NCBI GenBank assembly: GCA_045636325.1 | Contig: JAZTXH010000010.1 | Location: 1 to 64,000 of the forward strand | Source of the DNA: CAKSHP01 sp045636325 | Lineage (GTDB): Bacteria > Bacillota > Clostridia > UBA1381 > UMGS1253 | Reading direction: 5' to 3' | Length of the DNA stretch: 64,000 bases | In this document: positions 1 to 8,536 of the stretch, piece by piece | How the letters are laid out: each line of letters opens with the position of its first letter | Position numbering within the stretch: position 1 is the stretch's first letter | Notes under the pieces: model-generated | Told to the model about the DNA's origin: nothing | What the model saw: the letters and a program-made list of their open reading frames with translations, nothing else | Database searches by the model: none | Position numbers and translations under genes: made by a program

Positions 1-170
1 TTTCATACAAAGAGTGGGGAGAAACAGAAACAAGAATAAACATACGAATAGTTCATATATGGCAATGACCTACAAGAGAATTAGGAATATGATATATTAT
101 ATAGGAGAAACAGTGGGATCTAAACCATTCGGCTCTTCCAAGAAATCCGTACACGATAGTATGCGGATTT

Positions 171-279
171 TTACTTATTCCCTATTCCCTGAATAAACCT
201 TGTCGATTTTTGGAAAGTAATAAGTAATAGTGAATAAGGAAGAAGTTAGGTGCAAACTCGCTTTGGCAAGTTTGTTTTT
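171..279. repeat. Imperfect inverted repeat and terminator-like hairpin in a gene-free stretch
   Basis: The first 400 bases hold no convincing gene. CTTATTCCCTATTCC at 174-188 is matched in inverted orientation at 224-238 with two mismatches. A second hairpin (CAAACT at 253-258, AAGTTTG at 268-274) is followed by a T run at 275-279 and could end a plus-strand transcript entering from the left. This may be the edge of a short repeat. No function is assigned. Confidence 0.3.
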
Positions 280-401
280 ATGTGCATCATTATTGCTCTG
301 ATTTGCCACAAAAAAAGAACGCAAAGATAGTCCACAATAAAACAGTATAAGTATTGACGGTCTGTCAAGCAGTTGCAGAGAGCTATACGAAAGGGGCTTA
401 A

Positions 402-722
402 TCAGTAAATACGCATCCCTTTTCTAACCACACACCCAAATGCTTCGGACGCCGCTCTGAGTGGTACAAGCGTACGGGAATTGACAATTACAGCGGATGC
501 ATCCAACACAATCGCCTCACCATTTTTATACATGACATTTTCACCTGTAACAAGAGTTATTTTTAGTCCGTCTTTTCGGCAGTAATTGTCATCCCATAAA
601 ACCGCTGCTCCTATTTTTTCGATGTTTTGGGGTAAAATAATCTCAGATAAATTTCTGTTATATGCAAAGGCAGATGCACCTGTTTCCAAAACTGTTTCAG
701 GGATTGCAATTTCAATATTCAA
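402..722 (-). CDS. Short BspA-LRR / stalk-domain-like protein, probably a fragment
   Basis: This is a 106-residue frame with a TTG start at 722 behind an AGAAAGGGG ribosome site. The first 45 residues look like one leucine-rich repeat of the BspA/LRR_5 type (IPETVLETGASAFAY, then IILPQNIEKIG). The C-terminal third (VNSRTLVPLRAASEAFG) resembles the first half of a copper-amine-oxidase-N-like stalk domain, which normally continues for about 40 more residues before ending. Here it stops abruptly after GMRIY. There is no signal peptide, although both domain types are usually extracellular. It lies 42 nt downstream of the LysM-CAP gene on the same strand and may be co-transcribed. The mixed, cut-off architecture suggests a remnant of a larger surface protein. 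Confidence 0.45.
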   Translation of the reverse strand: MNIEIAIPETVLETGASAFAYNRNLSEIILPQNIEKIGAAVLWDDNYCRKDGLKITLVTGENVMYKNGEAIVLDASAVIVNSRTLVPLRAASEAFGCVVRKGMRIY

Positions 723-764
723 ATCCCCTTTCTGAAATCTTCGAATAATTCATTTGCCCTCTTT

Positions 765-1373
765 TTATTGTCTTATAAACATTTGTGTCCAGTAATTACC
801 CTCCGCAACATATCCGACACCAATTTTTGTATACGCGGCATTTAAAATATTTGACCTGTGCCCTGACGAATTCATCCAACCATTCACAACTGCTTGCGGT
901 GTCTTCTGCCCTTTTGCTATATTTTCTGCCGCACTTCTGTAAGATATCCCAAAATTTTTAATCATTTCAAAAGGCGAGCCGTAAACAGGGCTTGTGTGTG
1001 AGAAATAGTTGTTATCTTTCATATCCTGTGATTTAAATCTTGCCACACGGCTAAGCTCCCAATCGGATGTAAGAGCTTTCAATCCATTTTTGATTCTGAT
1101 TTCATTCACAAGCCTGATAACCTCATTTTCATAGCTTGTGACGGTTGAATCGGTTTTGGGAATGTTTAAAATTTGTCCGGGATAAATCAGGTCCGGGTTG
1201 GTAATGTGAGGATTTGCACTTTTAATTTCGCTCAATCCCACCTCATATTTTACTGCAATTTTCCACATACTGTCCCCTGCGGTAACCTTGTGGGTTAGCG
1301 CAGAAGACGCATGGCCCGGGACTACAAATATTATTTGTATTGCAACAATAAGTGCAATCAGAATTCTTTTCAT
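765..1373 (-). CDS. Secreted LysM-CAP domain protein (YkwD/SafA-like)
   Basis: A 202-residue protein. Residues 1-23 form a signal peptide ending near GHASS. A LysM peptidoglycan-binding domain follows at about 27-72 (HKVTAGDSMWKIA to IYPGQILNIP), then a CAP/SCP domain at about 82-202 with the conserved HTSPVYGSPFEM and GWMNSSGHRSNILN segments and a closing Gly-Val-Gly-Tyr. LysM-CAP proteins of this size are common in Clostridia and Bacilli, where relatives act at the cell wall or spore coat; the biochemical role of bacterial CAP domains is mostly unknown. The ATG at 1373 has a near-perfect AAAGAGGAGG ribosome site at 1381-1390, seven bases upstream. It is transcribed divergently from the FAD/Rieske oxidoreductase. 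Confidence 0.85.
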   Translation of the reverse strand: MKRILIALIVAIQIIFVVPGHASSALTHKVTAGDSMWKIAVKYEVGLSEIKSANPHITNPDLIYPGQILNIPKTDSTVTSYENEVIRLVNEIRIKNGLKALTSDWELSRVARFKSQDMKDNNYFSHTSPVYGSPFEMIKNFGISYRSAAENIAKGQKTPQAVVNGWMNSSGHRSNILNAAYTKIGVGYVAEGNYWTQMFIRQ

Positions 1374-1422
1374 AATGTGACCTCCTCTTTGTTATAATTG
1401 TAATCATAGTGATTACCTGTAT

Positions 1423-1452
1423 ATTATAACATACCGGCATATATGATTTCAA
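1423..1452 (-). promoter_or_regulatory. Predicted sigma-A promoter for the LysM-CAP gene
   Basis: On the minus strand, TTGAAA (1447-1452) is separated by 18 nt from TATAAT (1423-1428). Transcription would begin about 35 nt upstream of the ribosome site of the LysM-CAP gene. Confidence 0.5.
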
Positions 1453-1613
1453 AAGTAATATATGGGAAAGACCGGGGCAGCTCTTTTTTCAAAAAGGCTA
1501 TGCTTTTAAAAGCACGCAGTATTTTCAACAGTATTTAAAGTGGCAGATAAAATTATTTTAGGATTCAGTATTCTTTTGTTTGAAGGAGAAATACTATAAA
1601 CAGAGGTGAATAT

Positions 1614-2909
1614 ATGAAATCTATATGGAATGATATTAAAAAGCCGGAGTTTGATACACTTTCGGGAGATATAAAAACGGATGTTTTAATTATTGGCGGC
1701 GGTTTATGCGGAATACTGTGTGCATATATGCTAAAAAATGCGGGGATAGACTGCATTTTAGCCGAAGCTGATAAAATATGCGGTGGAATAACAAATAACA
1801 CTACTGCAAAGATTACAATTCAGCATGGTGCTGTATATAATAAAATAATTAAAAAATACGGCGTTGAAATGGCTCAGCTTTATTATAAAAGTCAGAAAGA
1901 TTCGTTTGATATGCTGATAAAGCTTGCGTCATTAACAGGTGCCGATTTAAAAATGTGTAACTCTTTTGTATATTCTGTAAATGACAGAGAGGTGATAGAA
2001 AAGGAAACAGAGGCGTTAAATAAAATCGGATGCGATGCTGAATTTTTATCGGATACAGAGCTGCCATTCCGTGTTGAGGGTGCTGTTAAAATAAAAAATC
2101 AAGCGAATTTTCATCCGTTAAAATTTGCATATGCAACAGCAAAACAATTAAAAATATATGAAAATACAAAAATTCTTGAGATAAAGTCCAATACTGCCAT
2201 TACAAATAACGGAAAAATTTCGGCAAAAAAAATTATTGTGGCGACGCATTTCCCGTTTATCAATAAGCATGGTGGTTATTTTCTTAAAATGTATCAGCAC
2301 AGGTCATATGTTCTTGCGCTTTCCGATGCACAGATTATGAAGGATATGTATGTTGATGAAGAAAAAAATGGTTTGTCGTTCAGAAGTTACGGAGATTTAC
2401 TGCTTCTTGGCGGAGGAAGCCACCGCACGGGAAATCAAGGAGGAAACTGGCAGGAGCTTTGGCGCTTTAAAGAAAAATATTACCCAGATGCAAAAGAATT
2501 TAAAAGGTGGGCAACTCAGGATTGTATGAGTCTTGATTCAATTCCGTATATTGGCAGATATTCAAAGTCAACACCTGATTTATATGTGGCAACGGGGTTT
2601 AATAAATGGGGAATGACATCTTCAATGCTTTCTGCTATGATTTTAAAGGATATGATATGTAAAGAAAGAAATGAATACGAAGACGTTTATTTCCCGCAAA
2701 GAAATATGCTTCATCCACAGCTTGCAGTAAATATGTTTGAATCTGTAAAAAATTTAGTTACACCAACGGCGCCCAGGTGCCCACATATGGGGTGTGCGCT
2801 AAAATATAATAGGCAAGAACGTTCGTGGGATTGCCCGTGTCACGGTTCAAGATTTGATGAGAATGGAAAGCTTATAAACAATCCTGCTTTAAAGGATATG
2901 GATAAATAG
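1614..2909 (+). CDS. FAD-dependent oxidoreductase with C-terminal Rieske [2Fe-2S] domain
   Basis: A 431-residue protein of the D-amino-acid-oxidase (DAO) superfamily fused to a Rieske domain, like Bacillus YhfW. Near the N-terminus DVLIIGGGLCGILCAYML is the FAD-binding Rossmann GxGxxG motif, followed by an acidic LAEAD. The middle has the family's GGGSHRTG segment and a C-terminal flavin contact in YIGRYSKSTPDLYVATGF. The last 45 residues carry the iron-sulphur ligands CPH and CPCH, spaced as in Rieske proteins. YhfW-type proteins are somewhat longer (about 500 residues); the Rieske end here is short but keeps all four ligands. The substrate is unknown. The ATG at 1614 follows AGAGGTGA at 7-nt spacing. 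Predicted cytoplasmic; it converges on the AraC regulator. Confidence 0.85.
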   Translation: MKSIWNDIKKPEFDTLSGDIKTDVLIIGGGLCGILCAYMLKNAGIDCILAEADKICGGITNNTTAKITIQHGAVYNKIIKKYGVEMAQLYYKSQKDSFDMLIKLASLTGADLKMCNSFVYSVNDREVIEKETEALNKIGCDAEFLSDTELPFRVEGAVKIKNQANFHPLKFAYATAKQLKIYENTKILEIKSNTAITNNGKISAKKIIVATHFPFINKHGGYFLKMYQHRSYVLALSDAQIMKDMYVDEEKNGLSFRSYGDLLLLGGGSHRTGNQGGNWQELWRFKEKYYPDAKEFKRWATQDCMSLDSIPYIGRYSKSTPDLYVATGFNKWGMTSSMLSAMILKDMICKERNEYEDVYFPQRNMLHPQLAVNMFESVKNLVTPTAPRCPHMGCALKYNRQERSWDCPCHGSRFDENGKLINNPALKDMDK

Positions 2910-2930
2910 AGGCATACAAAAAATCCTGAA

Positions 2931-2989
2931 GCATGAACCGACCCCAAAAGTTAGACCAAAAATCTAATAATTTGGAGGTTGGTTCATGC
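2931..2989. mobile_element. 59-bp near-perfect palindrome resembling fused IS3-family ends (candidate MITE)
   Basis: GCATGAACC at 2931-2939 is repeated in inverted orientation at 2981-2989. The arms continue with ACC-CC-AAA on the left and its imperfect complement on the right, and close on TTAGA (2951-2955) and TCTAA (2963-2967) around a 7-nt loop. The left arm, CGACCCCAAAAGTTAGACC, is the kind of sequence found at IS3-family termini. No transposase is present. It sits between two convergent genes and could also act as a bidirectional terminator. Confidence 0.5.
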
Positions 2990-3018
2990 CTGCAAGTGAG
3001 ATTTTTATAATAAATTTA

Positions 3019-3915
3019 TTAGTTTAAAACGGAATTCTGATATTCACGTGGTGACATTTTTGTCTTCTTTTTAAAAACTCTTGTAAAATAATGGGGGTCA
3101 TTAAAACAAAGCATATTTGATATTTCCGTAATGCTTTTTGTGTTATCGCGTATAAGTACTTTTGATTCTTTGATTTTTAAGTCAGTATAGTATTCAATAA
3201 TTGTGCATCCACAGTATCTACTGAATATCTTTGAAATATATGTTTTGCTATAGTTTAGTCTTTGACATATTTCGTTTACGGTGATTTTGCCGTAGATATT
3301 TTCTGTAAGCAGGTTGATTACTGAGTTTACAAGTTGATTGTCCATGCTTTCTTTATCAGTAAAGACATGAATGTTTTTTTCTTTTTCTTCTTCGGCGCGT
3401 ACAAACATAATCAAAAACTGTTCTAAGGTTGTGCGTATTATCTGCTGACCGCCAAAGGGCGGGTTTTTGCTTAATTTCAGTTCACGCAATTCGGGGTTGT
3501 TAAAGGGAAGGTCAAATGTATTTTTTCCTTCGTTTATAAGTGTTTTTATATATGGCTTCAGTTTATTCGGCACAACGGACTTTTTGTTTTTAAAATACAT
3601 CATGTTTTTTGAAGCCGAAGTAAAAGAGATAACAAAAACATTTGACGGGGTTTTGCCATCGGAGGAAATGGTATGAAATTCATTGGGCTTATGAAAAATA
3701 ATTTCGCCCGAATGTAGTGTGTGGGTTGTTTTACCTGCATTTATTATCATGCTCCCGCTGTCTATATATACCATTTCCCAGAAATCGTGACTTTCACCGA
3801 GAAAATTGAAATGCTTGTCAAATTCATAGTAATGAATAGTAACAATTTTGCTTATATTAAAAACGTTTGACAGCTTATGCTTAATATATATTGGGCGGTT
3901 AGATTGTTGTTTCAT
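3019..3915 (-). CDS. AraC-family transcriptional regulator with N-terminal cupin sensor
   Basis: A 298-residue regulator. The N-terminal half is a cupin-type ligand-binding domain with the typical segments HDFWEMVYIDSG and GEIIFHKPNEFHTI at about residues 38-80. The C-terminal 100 residues form the double helix-turn-helix of AraC/XylS proteins: KITVNEICQRLNYSKTYISKIF, then SITEISNMLCFNDPHYFTRVFKK and the closing MSPREYQ. Proteins of this layout usually activate carbohydrate-use genes on binding a sugar. The next intact gene upstream, read divergently, is a GHL6-type glycosidase, a plausible target. The ATG at 3915 follows AAAGGAGT at about 8 nt. Between 3916 and 4049 there is only AT-rich sequence with no clear gene. 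Confidence 0.85.
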   Translation of the reverse strand: MKQQSNRPIYIKHKLSNVFNISKIVTIHYYEFDKHFNFLGESHDFWEMVYIDSGSMIINAGKTTHTLHSGEIIFHKPNEFHTISSDGKTPSNVFVISFTSASKNMMYFKNKKSVVPNKLKPYIKTLINEGKNTFDLPFNNPELRELKLSKNPPFGGQQIIRTTLEQFLIMFVRAEEEKEKNIHVFTDKESMDNQLVNSVINLLTENIYGKITVNEICQRLNYSKTYISKIFSRYCGCTIIEYYTDLKIKESKVLIRDNTKSITEISNMLCFNDPHYFTRVFKKKTKMSPREYQNSVLN

Positions 3916-4049
3916 AAATAAACTCCTTTAAAATACGAATTTACAAAAATGCACCTTTAATTACAAGTATCATTATATACCTTTAATCACAAAAAAGCAA
4001 TGTTTTTTAAATAAAATATAGATAATATTATATGGGTTTTTATTAGCTT

Positions 4050-4252
4050 GACAGTAACGTAACGCTTGATTTTAATGGCAATTTTGTAATAGCAGACAGA
4101 GTGGAATATATATCAGACAATGGTGTGTGCGATTATAAACGAGGAGGTGAAGAGCTTCTTGGTATAGTTATCGCAGAGAGGAAAAAGAGTTTAAGGATGC
4201 AAAAGAAAATATTAAATATGTTTTAACAATTCATATTGAGGAGTTTGAGTGA
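4050..4252 (+). pseudogene. Decayed, frameshifted coding relic of unknown family
   Basis: This intergenic stretch reads as protein in two successive frames: first DSNVTLDFNGNFVIADRVEY and onward to DYKRGGEE at about 4156, then, after a shift, SYRREEKEFKDAKENIKYVL to a TGA at 4250-4252. Both parts have the charged, Gly/Asn-bearing composition of coding sequence. No start codon with a ribosome site is seen. I do not recognise the family. The 537-base gap between the AraC gene and the glycosidase otherwise holds only AT-rich sequence, presumably with the regulator's binding sites. Confidence 0.35.
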
Positions 4253-4452
4253 AAGATTTCGTGCTTTTTAATTATTACTGCTTTAAGCATGATTTATTAA
4301 TATAACGAAATTTATTAAAAAATAAGTTAATATATTACAAATAAATGATTAAAAAAGTTAATTTTGTCTATGGTGTATATTCATTAAATGTGTTATTATG
4401 TGCATGAACATAATAAATGTCGTGTTCGGCATATAAACAAGGAGGAAGTATT

Positions 4453-6438
4453 ATGAGTTATAAAAGCAAATTCTCGATAAGGCAGGTGCATCTTGATTTC
4501 CACACATCACCGGATATGAAAGGCATAGGTTCAAAATTTTCAAAGGAGAATTTTCAGACGGCATTAAAGGAAGGTAATCTTGACAGTATTACAGTGTTTG
4601 CAAAGTGCCATCATAGTATGTGCTATTACCCCACAAAGGTGGGTATTATGCATCCTGGTCTTGATTTTGACCTTACGGGTGCTATGGTGGATGCGGCCCA
4701 TGAGATTGGAGTGCGCGCGCCCGTTTATATTACAGCCGGATGGTCAGATGAGGATGCTAAAGCACATCCCGAATGGATAATGGTTGATAAAGAGGGGAAC
4801 AAAAGAGGAAGCATTGATTATTCCAATGTTACTGATTGGGATGCTGAAAAACCTCAGGTACAGTGGAACACACTTTGCCTTGCAGATGGCGGTGGATATG
4901 CACAGCATATTTATGAGCTTACAGAAGAGGTTTGCCAGAGATATAAGGACCTTGACGGCCTTTTCTATGACATATGTGCAATCGGCGAGGCGTGCTACTG
5001 CGAAAGCTGTGTTAAGGGTATGAATGCAGAAGGCATTGATTTAGACGATGAAGAAGCGGTTAAAGATTATCTTATCAGAAAGCGTCAGGTGTTCTTTAAA
5101 AAGTGTGGAGATATCTTGAAGAAATATCATCCCGATGCGACTATATTCTTTAATGGGTGTGCTCATCAGTATAAAACAGCATACCACGAGTATCAGACTC
5201 ATTTTGAAATGGAAGACCTTCCCACAGCATGGGGCGGTTATGATAAGCTCCCCATGCGTGCAAAATATTTTGGTAAAAAGGGCAATGGAGTTATTGGTAT
5301 GACCGGTAAATTTCATCTTTCATGGGGCGAGTTCGGTGGTTTTAAAACTCAGAATGCATTAAAATATGAAATTGCAACAATGGCACTTTACGGTGCAGGG
5401 TGCTCTGTGGGTGACCATATGCATCCCGACGGTGAAATGGAAATGCAGACTTATGAAGATGTCGGCTATGCATATAAATATCTTGAAAAAATCGCTCCAT
5501 ATTGTTACGAGGGCGAAACCTGCGCAAATATAGGAATTTATACATCTCCTGTAAGAGATGCAAATGAAGGTGTTTCAAATATCCTTTTGGAGAATCAGCT
5601 TGATTATGATCTTGTTACAGATAATAACTTTAATAAGTTTGACACAGTTATCGTATCTGAAAAAGCAGTTATGGACGATGAGGCGTTAGCTGCATTTAAA
5701 AACTATATTGCAAGTGGCGGAAAAGCCATTGTTATGGCAGATGCACTTTTAAAAGACGGTAAGTTCCAGCTTGATATGGGAGTTAGTTATATAGGCGAGC
5801 CTGAATTTGACTGTGACTACCTTGTGACAAATAATAAAAATGCAGGCGTTCCCAATGCACCAATGCTGTGCTATTATCCTGCAGTTCGCGTAAAAGCAGA
5901 TGAAACAGCAGAAACTCATGCGGAATTTTTAACACCTTACTTTAAGCGTACATTTGCTCATTTCTGCGGTCATAAAAACACACCTCATGAAAAAAATTCC
6001 AAAAAATATCCTGCAATTGTGAAAAAGGGAAATGTTGTTTATATTGCTCACGCATTACCAAGAACATATTTAACATATGGCTCAGTTTTCCATAAGCGCT
6101 ATTTTATGATGGCGCTTGGGCTTGTTTATGGCGGAAGTCAGCTAAAGGTTGAAGGCCTTGGTGCTCAGGGCAGATGCACAATGATAAATCAGCCGAAAGA
6201 AAGTAGGTATTGTATTAATATGGCATATGCAAGCCCTGTAAGACGAGGTAAGGCAGAAATTATAGAGGATGTTATGCCAATTTACAATATTAAGGCAGAA
6301 GTTAAAACCGATAAGACGGTAAAGAGAGTTTATTTACCTTTGCAGGAAAAAGAACTTAAGTTTACTGTAGGAAAAGGCAGGGTCTCATTTGTTTTACCTG
6401 AACTTACCTGTCACGAAACTATAGTTATTGAATACTAA
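4453..6438 (+). CDS. GHL6-type putative glycoside hydrolase (alpha-fucosidase-like clan)
   Basis: A 661-residue cytoplasmic protein resembling the hypothetical glycosyl hydrolase 6 (GHL6) family. The family opening is clear: RQVHLDFHTSPDMKGIG, then DSITVFAKCHHSMCYYPTKV and HPGLDFDL at about residues 8-75, APVYITAGWSDEDAKAHPEW, and DGLFYDI near residue 175, where an Asp could be catalytic. A glutamine-amidotransferase-like or beta-galactosidase-trimerisation-like region follows (about 340-480, VIVSEKAVMDDEALAAFKNY), and a beta-rich tail. There is no signal peptide, so it would act on imported oligosaccharides. The upstream in-frame ATG at 4417 is rejected: the ribosome site AAGGAGG at 4439-4445 fits ATG 4453. 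Control by the divergent AraC protein is an inference. Substrate unknown. Confidence 0.75.
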   Translation: MSYKSKFSIRQVHLDFHTSPDMKGIGSKFSKENFQTALKEGNLDSITVFAKCHHSMCYYPTKVGIMHPGLDFDLTGAMVDAAHEIGVRAPVYITAGWSDEDAKAHPEWIMVDKEGNKRGSIDYSNVTDWDAEKPQVQWNTLCLADGGGYAQHIYELTEEVCQRYKDLDGLFYDICAIGEACYCESCVKGMNAEGIDLDDEEAVKDYLIRKRQVFFKKCGDILKKYHPDATIFFNGCAHQYKTAYHEYQTHFEMEDLPTAWGGYDKLPMRAKYFGKKGNGVIGMTGKFHLSWGEFGGFKTQNALKYEIATMALYGAGCSVGDHMHPDGEMEMQTYEDVGYAYKYLEKIAPYCYEGETCANIGIYTSPVRDANEGVSNILLENQLDYDLVTDNNFNKFDTVIVSEKAVMDDEALAAFKNYIASGGKAIVMADALLKDGKFQLDMGVSYIGEPEFDCDYLVTNNKNAGVPNAPMLCYYPAVRVKADETAETHAEFLTPYFKRTFAHFCGHKNTPHEKNSKKYPAIVKKGNVVYIAHALPRTYLTYGSVFHKRYFMMALGLVYGGSQLKVEGLGAQGRCTMINQPKESRYCINMAYASPVRRGKAEIIEDVMPIYNIKAEVKTDKTVKRVYLPLQEKELKFTVGKGRVSFVLPELTCHETIVIEY

Positions 6439-6456
6439 TAACTGATTTATAAAATA

Positions 6457-6493
6457 AAAATCCGAATGGCATAAAATGACATTCGGATTTTTT
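6457..6493. terminator. Bidirectional rho-independent terminator
   Basis: AAAATCCGAATG (6457-6468) pairs perfectly with CATTCGGATTTT (6480-6491) around an 11-nt loop, with T runs on both strands. It separates the convergent glycosidase and alcohol dehydrogenase genes. Confidence 0.85.
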
Positions 6494-6503
6494 GTTAAAG
6501 GTT

Positions 6504-7613
6504 TTACATAAATAATTTGCGAAGTAGGCTTTCTGCCAAAACACAGTCTGCATTGCCATAGCACTTATCAAGATTTTTATTGTTTTTAAATCTGGGCAAA
6601 AGCTCCTGGAGCTTTTCTTCTGTAAGGGCAATTTCCATTTTGGGCATGTTTATTTTAACTAAGTTTATAAAGCTTTCCTTATCCATCTGAAGCTCATAAA
6701 AAAATTCTTTTGTTTGTTCAGGAGCAATAAAATCGTTATAGTTTATGAAATCTTCAATATATACTGCACAGGCATTTCCGTGAGGAATGTTAAATTGTTC
6801 TGAAAGAAAATATCCCATTCCGTGAGGAAATGTCGTGCCTGCAACACTTATGGCAAACCCGCCGTAAAGGGATGCGCAGTAAAGTGCTTTTCTGTCTTCA
6901 AGTGCAAGCGGAGTTTTATCACAATCTGCAGTTTTTAAAAGCATTTTTTTAAGAATTGATATTCCGCGGAGTGAAAATGTGCGGCAGATTTCATTTGTGG
7001 CGCGGTTAAAGTAGCTTTCTGTGCAGTGACAAAGTGCATCAAGCGCAGTAGAGCGGGTGAACTCTACGGATAAAGACATTGTGTATTTTGCATCGCCAAA
7101 GCATACGCGGGGATAAACTTCAGGTGATTTAAAACTTTTTTTAATTCCTTCAGGTAATGTTATTACAGAGACAGGAGTTACCTCGCTGCCTGTGCCGGCT
7201 GTCGTTCCTACTGCTATAATCGGAAGGGGAGATGAGTCCCAATTAAGAGAATACAGCGTGTCAATGCTTGTATTGCGGCAAACGGAAAGAACGGCAATTG
7301 CCTTTGATGCATCAAGGGGAGAACCGCCGCCGATACCAATTATAAATTCTGCATTTATTTCTTTTGCCATATCGGATGCTTTTTTGCATGAATCAAAAGA
7401 CGGATTTTGCGCTATTTCGTCAAAGATACTGTAGGTTATGTTTTCTTTTTCGAGCACAGTCAAAACGTCATCGAGCGCACCGCATTTTTTGGCTGAAGTC
7501 TTGCCTGTAACAATAAGACAGTTTTTTCCCATGGAAGAGAAAATATCCGGATTGTTTATTACGCAGTTATCATCTGTTATTATTTTAGTTGGCGCATAAA
7601 AATTCATGTTCAT
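6504..7613 (-). CDS. Iron-containing alcohol dehydrogenase family protein
   Basis: A 369-residue group III (Fe-ADH) dehydrogenase. The dinucleotide site is seen as IIGIGGGSPLDASKA at about residues 90-104, the family segment GTTAGTGSEVTPVSVI at about 131-146, and metal ligands in STALDALCHCTESYFN (Asp and His) and in FPHGMGYFLSEQFNIPHG (two His). Relatives reduce or oxidise alcohols, aldehydes or 1,3-propanediol with NAD(P)H; the substrate here cannot be told. Two ATG codons lie two residues apart (7613 and 7607) and the ribosome site is weak (GGTGG). A perfect 15-base palindrome lies just upstream of the start. The gene is divergent from the cupin gene. Confidence 0.85.
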   Translation of the reverse strand: MNMNFYAPTKIITDDNCVINNPDIFSSMGKNCLIVTGKTSAKKCGALDDVLTVLEKENITYSIFDEIAQNPSFDSCKKASDMAKEINAEFIIGIGGGSPLDASKAIAVLSVCRNTSIDTLYSLNWDSSPLPIIAVGTTAGTGSEVTPVSVITLPEGIKKSFKSPEVYPRVCFGDAKYTMSLSVEFTRSTALDALCHCTESYFNRATNEICRTFSLRGISILKKMLLKTADCDKTPLALEDRKALYCASLYGGFAISVAGTTFPHGMGYFLSEQFNIPHGNACAVYIEDFINYNDFIAPEQTKEFFYELQMDKESFINLVKINMPKMEIALTEEKLQELLPRFKNNKNLDKCYGNADCVLAESLLRKLFM

Positions 7614-7619
7614 AATACA

Positions 7620-7634
7620 TAGCCTGTCAGGCTA
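7620..7634. promoter_or_regulatory. Perfect palindrome TAGCCTGTCAGGCTA, candidate operator
   Basis: Seven-base arms TAGCCTG and CAGGCTA flank one central base. The palindrome sits 6 bases upstream of the alcohol dehydrogenase start and 34 bases upstream of the -35 box of the divergent cupin promoter. It could be a repressor site serving one or both genes, or simply a small mRNA hairpin. Confidence 0.4.
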
Positions 7635-7667
7635 TCCACCTACTTTCTAAAAAAAATTTAAAAAGAC

Positions 7668-7696
7668 TTGAAAAATCTCTTGCTTTATTATATACT
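7668..7696 (+). promoter_or_regulatory. Predicted sigma-A promoter for the cupin gene
   Basis: TTGAAA (7668-7673), a 17-nt spacer and TATACT (7691-7696). The expected transcript begins about 45 nt before the cupin start codon. Confidence 0.65.
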
Positions 7697-7747
7697 ATCC
7701 TTAAAGAAAATACAATACTTAAATAAACATAAAAGGGAGAGTATATA

Positions 7748-8098
7748 ATGATTAAAAAAACTGAAGATTTTAAAACAGAAATTCGTGAAAATATGAGAGG
7801 CGGAGACGGCAGTGTTGTTGTAAGTAATTTTGTTACGGCAGAGGAGTTAAACGACAAAGGAAGACTTTTTGGAAAAATAACTTTAAAGCCAGGTTGCGGC
7901 ATTGGATATCATGTGCATGAAACTGACAGTGAGCTTTTTTATATAATTAAGGGAACTGCCGTTTATGACGATAACGGAGAAAAATGCGTTGTGTCAGCAG
8001 GGCAGGTAACTCTTACTCCGGCAGGTCACGGACATTCAATAAAAAACGAAGGCACTGAGGAAGTTGAGCTTGTTGCTCTTATTGTGTATGCCGATTAA
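7748..8098 (+). CDS. Small cupin-domain protein
   Basis: A 116-residue single-domain cupin. The first cupin motif is visible at about residues 56-76 (GIGYHVHETDSELFYIIKG, giving the two His and one Glu metal ligands) and the second at about 90-105 (TPAGHGHSIKN, giving the last His). Such proteins bind a divalent metal and range from sugar isomerases to stand-alone sensors; the sequence does not decide which. The ATG at 7748 follows AAAGGGAGA at about 8 nt and has a good promoter. It is divergent from the alcohol dehydrogenase and followed by a strong terminator, so it is probably monocistronic. Confidence 0.8.
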   Translation: MIKKTEDFKTEIRENMRGGDGSVVVSNFVTAEELNDKGRLFGKITLKPGCGIGYHVHETDSELFYIIKGTAVYDDNGEKCVVSAGQVTLTPAGHGHSIKNEGTEEVELVALIVYAD

Positions 8099-8178
8099 TA
8101 AAATAACGAAGAAATGTTATGAATAAATGCAAAGGCATGCTTATGCGTGCTGACCTTGAAGGCGCGCTTTTAAAAAAT

Positions 8179-8223
8179 TACCCTATAGCTTTAAAAGGAA
8201 ATTTTGAAGCTATGGGGTATTTT
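8179..8223 (+). terminator. Rho-independent terminator after the cupin gene
   Basis: An 18-bp stem with only two G-U wobbles (8179-8196 with 8202-8219), a 5-nt GGAAA loop, then TTTT. It lies inside the frame 8119-8430, which argues against that frame being a gene. Confidence 0.8.
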
Positions 8224-8516
8224 GAAAGCCGCCTTGAAATATTTATTTTTGTAACGGGGAATATGCCGTTTTCCATAGCCACAAAAAGCATGTTATCATT
8301 AGAGATATTTCCGCTTTGCGAAAAATACTATACGCTTTGGTGCGGGATACATTGTCTGCAAAAACGGAAATTTTGGGTGCTTTTTAACACAGCTTTAACA
8401 AATAATTTCCAAGCAAAGAAAATGCCGTAGGGTTTGTGAGTGATGCAAGTGAAAAAAGATTTTTAAACAGTGCTTGGTCTCATCGAATACCTATAAGAAA
8501 GACGGATTGTAAATAA
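8224..8516 (+). pseudogene. Multiply frameshifted gene relic before the MFS carrier
   Basis: Protein-like sequence is spread over different frames: RDISALRKILYALVRDTL and onward to AKTEILGAF (about 8300-8386), a short ALTNNF in another frame, then ENAVGFVSDASEKRF through SAWSHRIPIRKTDCK to a TAA at 8514-8516. The pieces are in plausible order, as expected for a decayed gene with at least two frameshifts. I do not recognise the family. A 14-base direct repeat (AAGAAAGACGGATT, twice near 8497-8530) lies at its end, just before the MFS start. Confidence 0.3.
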
Positions 8517-8536
8517 AGAAAGACGGATTTTTAAAA

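Noticed and set aside
14..196. 60-codon frame at the left edge
   Set aside because: No recognisable composition or family, and the end overlaps an inverted repeat.
8119..8430. 103-codon plus-strand frame after the cupin gene
   Set aside because: An 18-bp terminator hairpin lies inside it, it lacks a ribosome site, and the protein-like pieces occur in other frames; treated as relic sequence.
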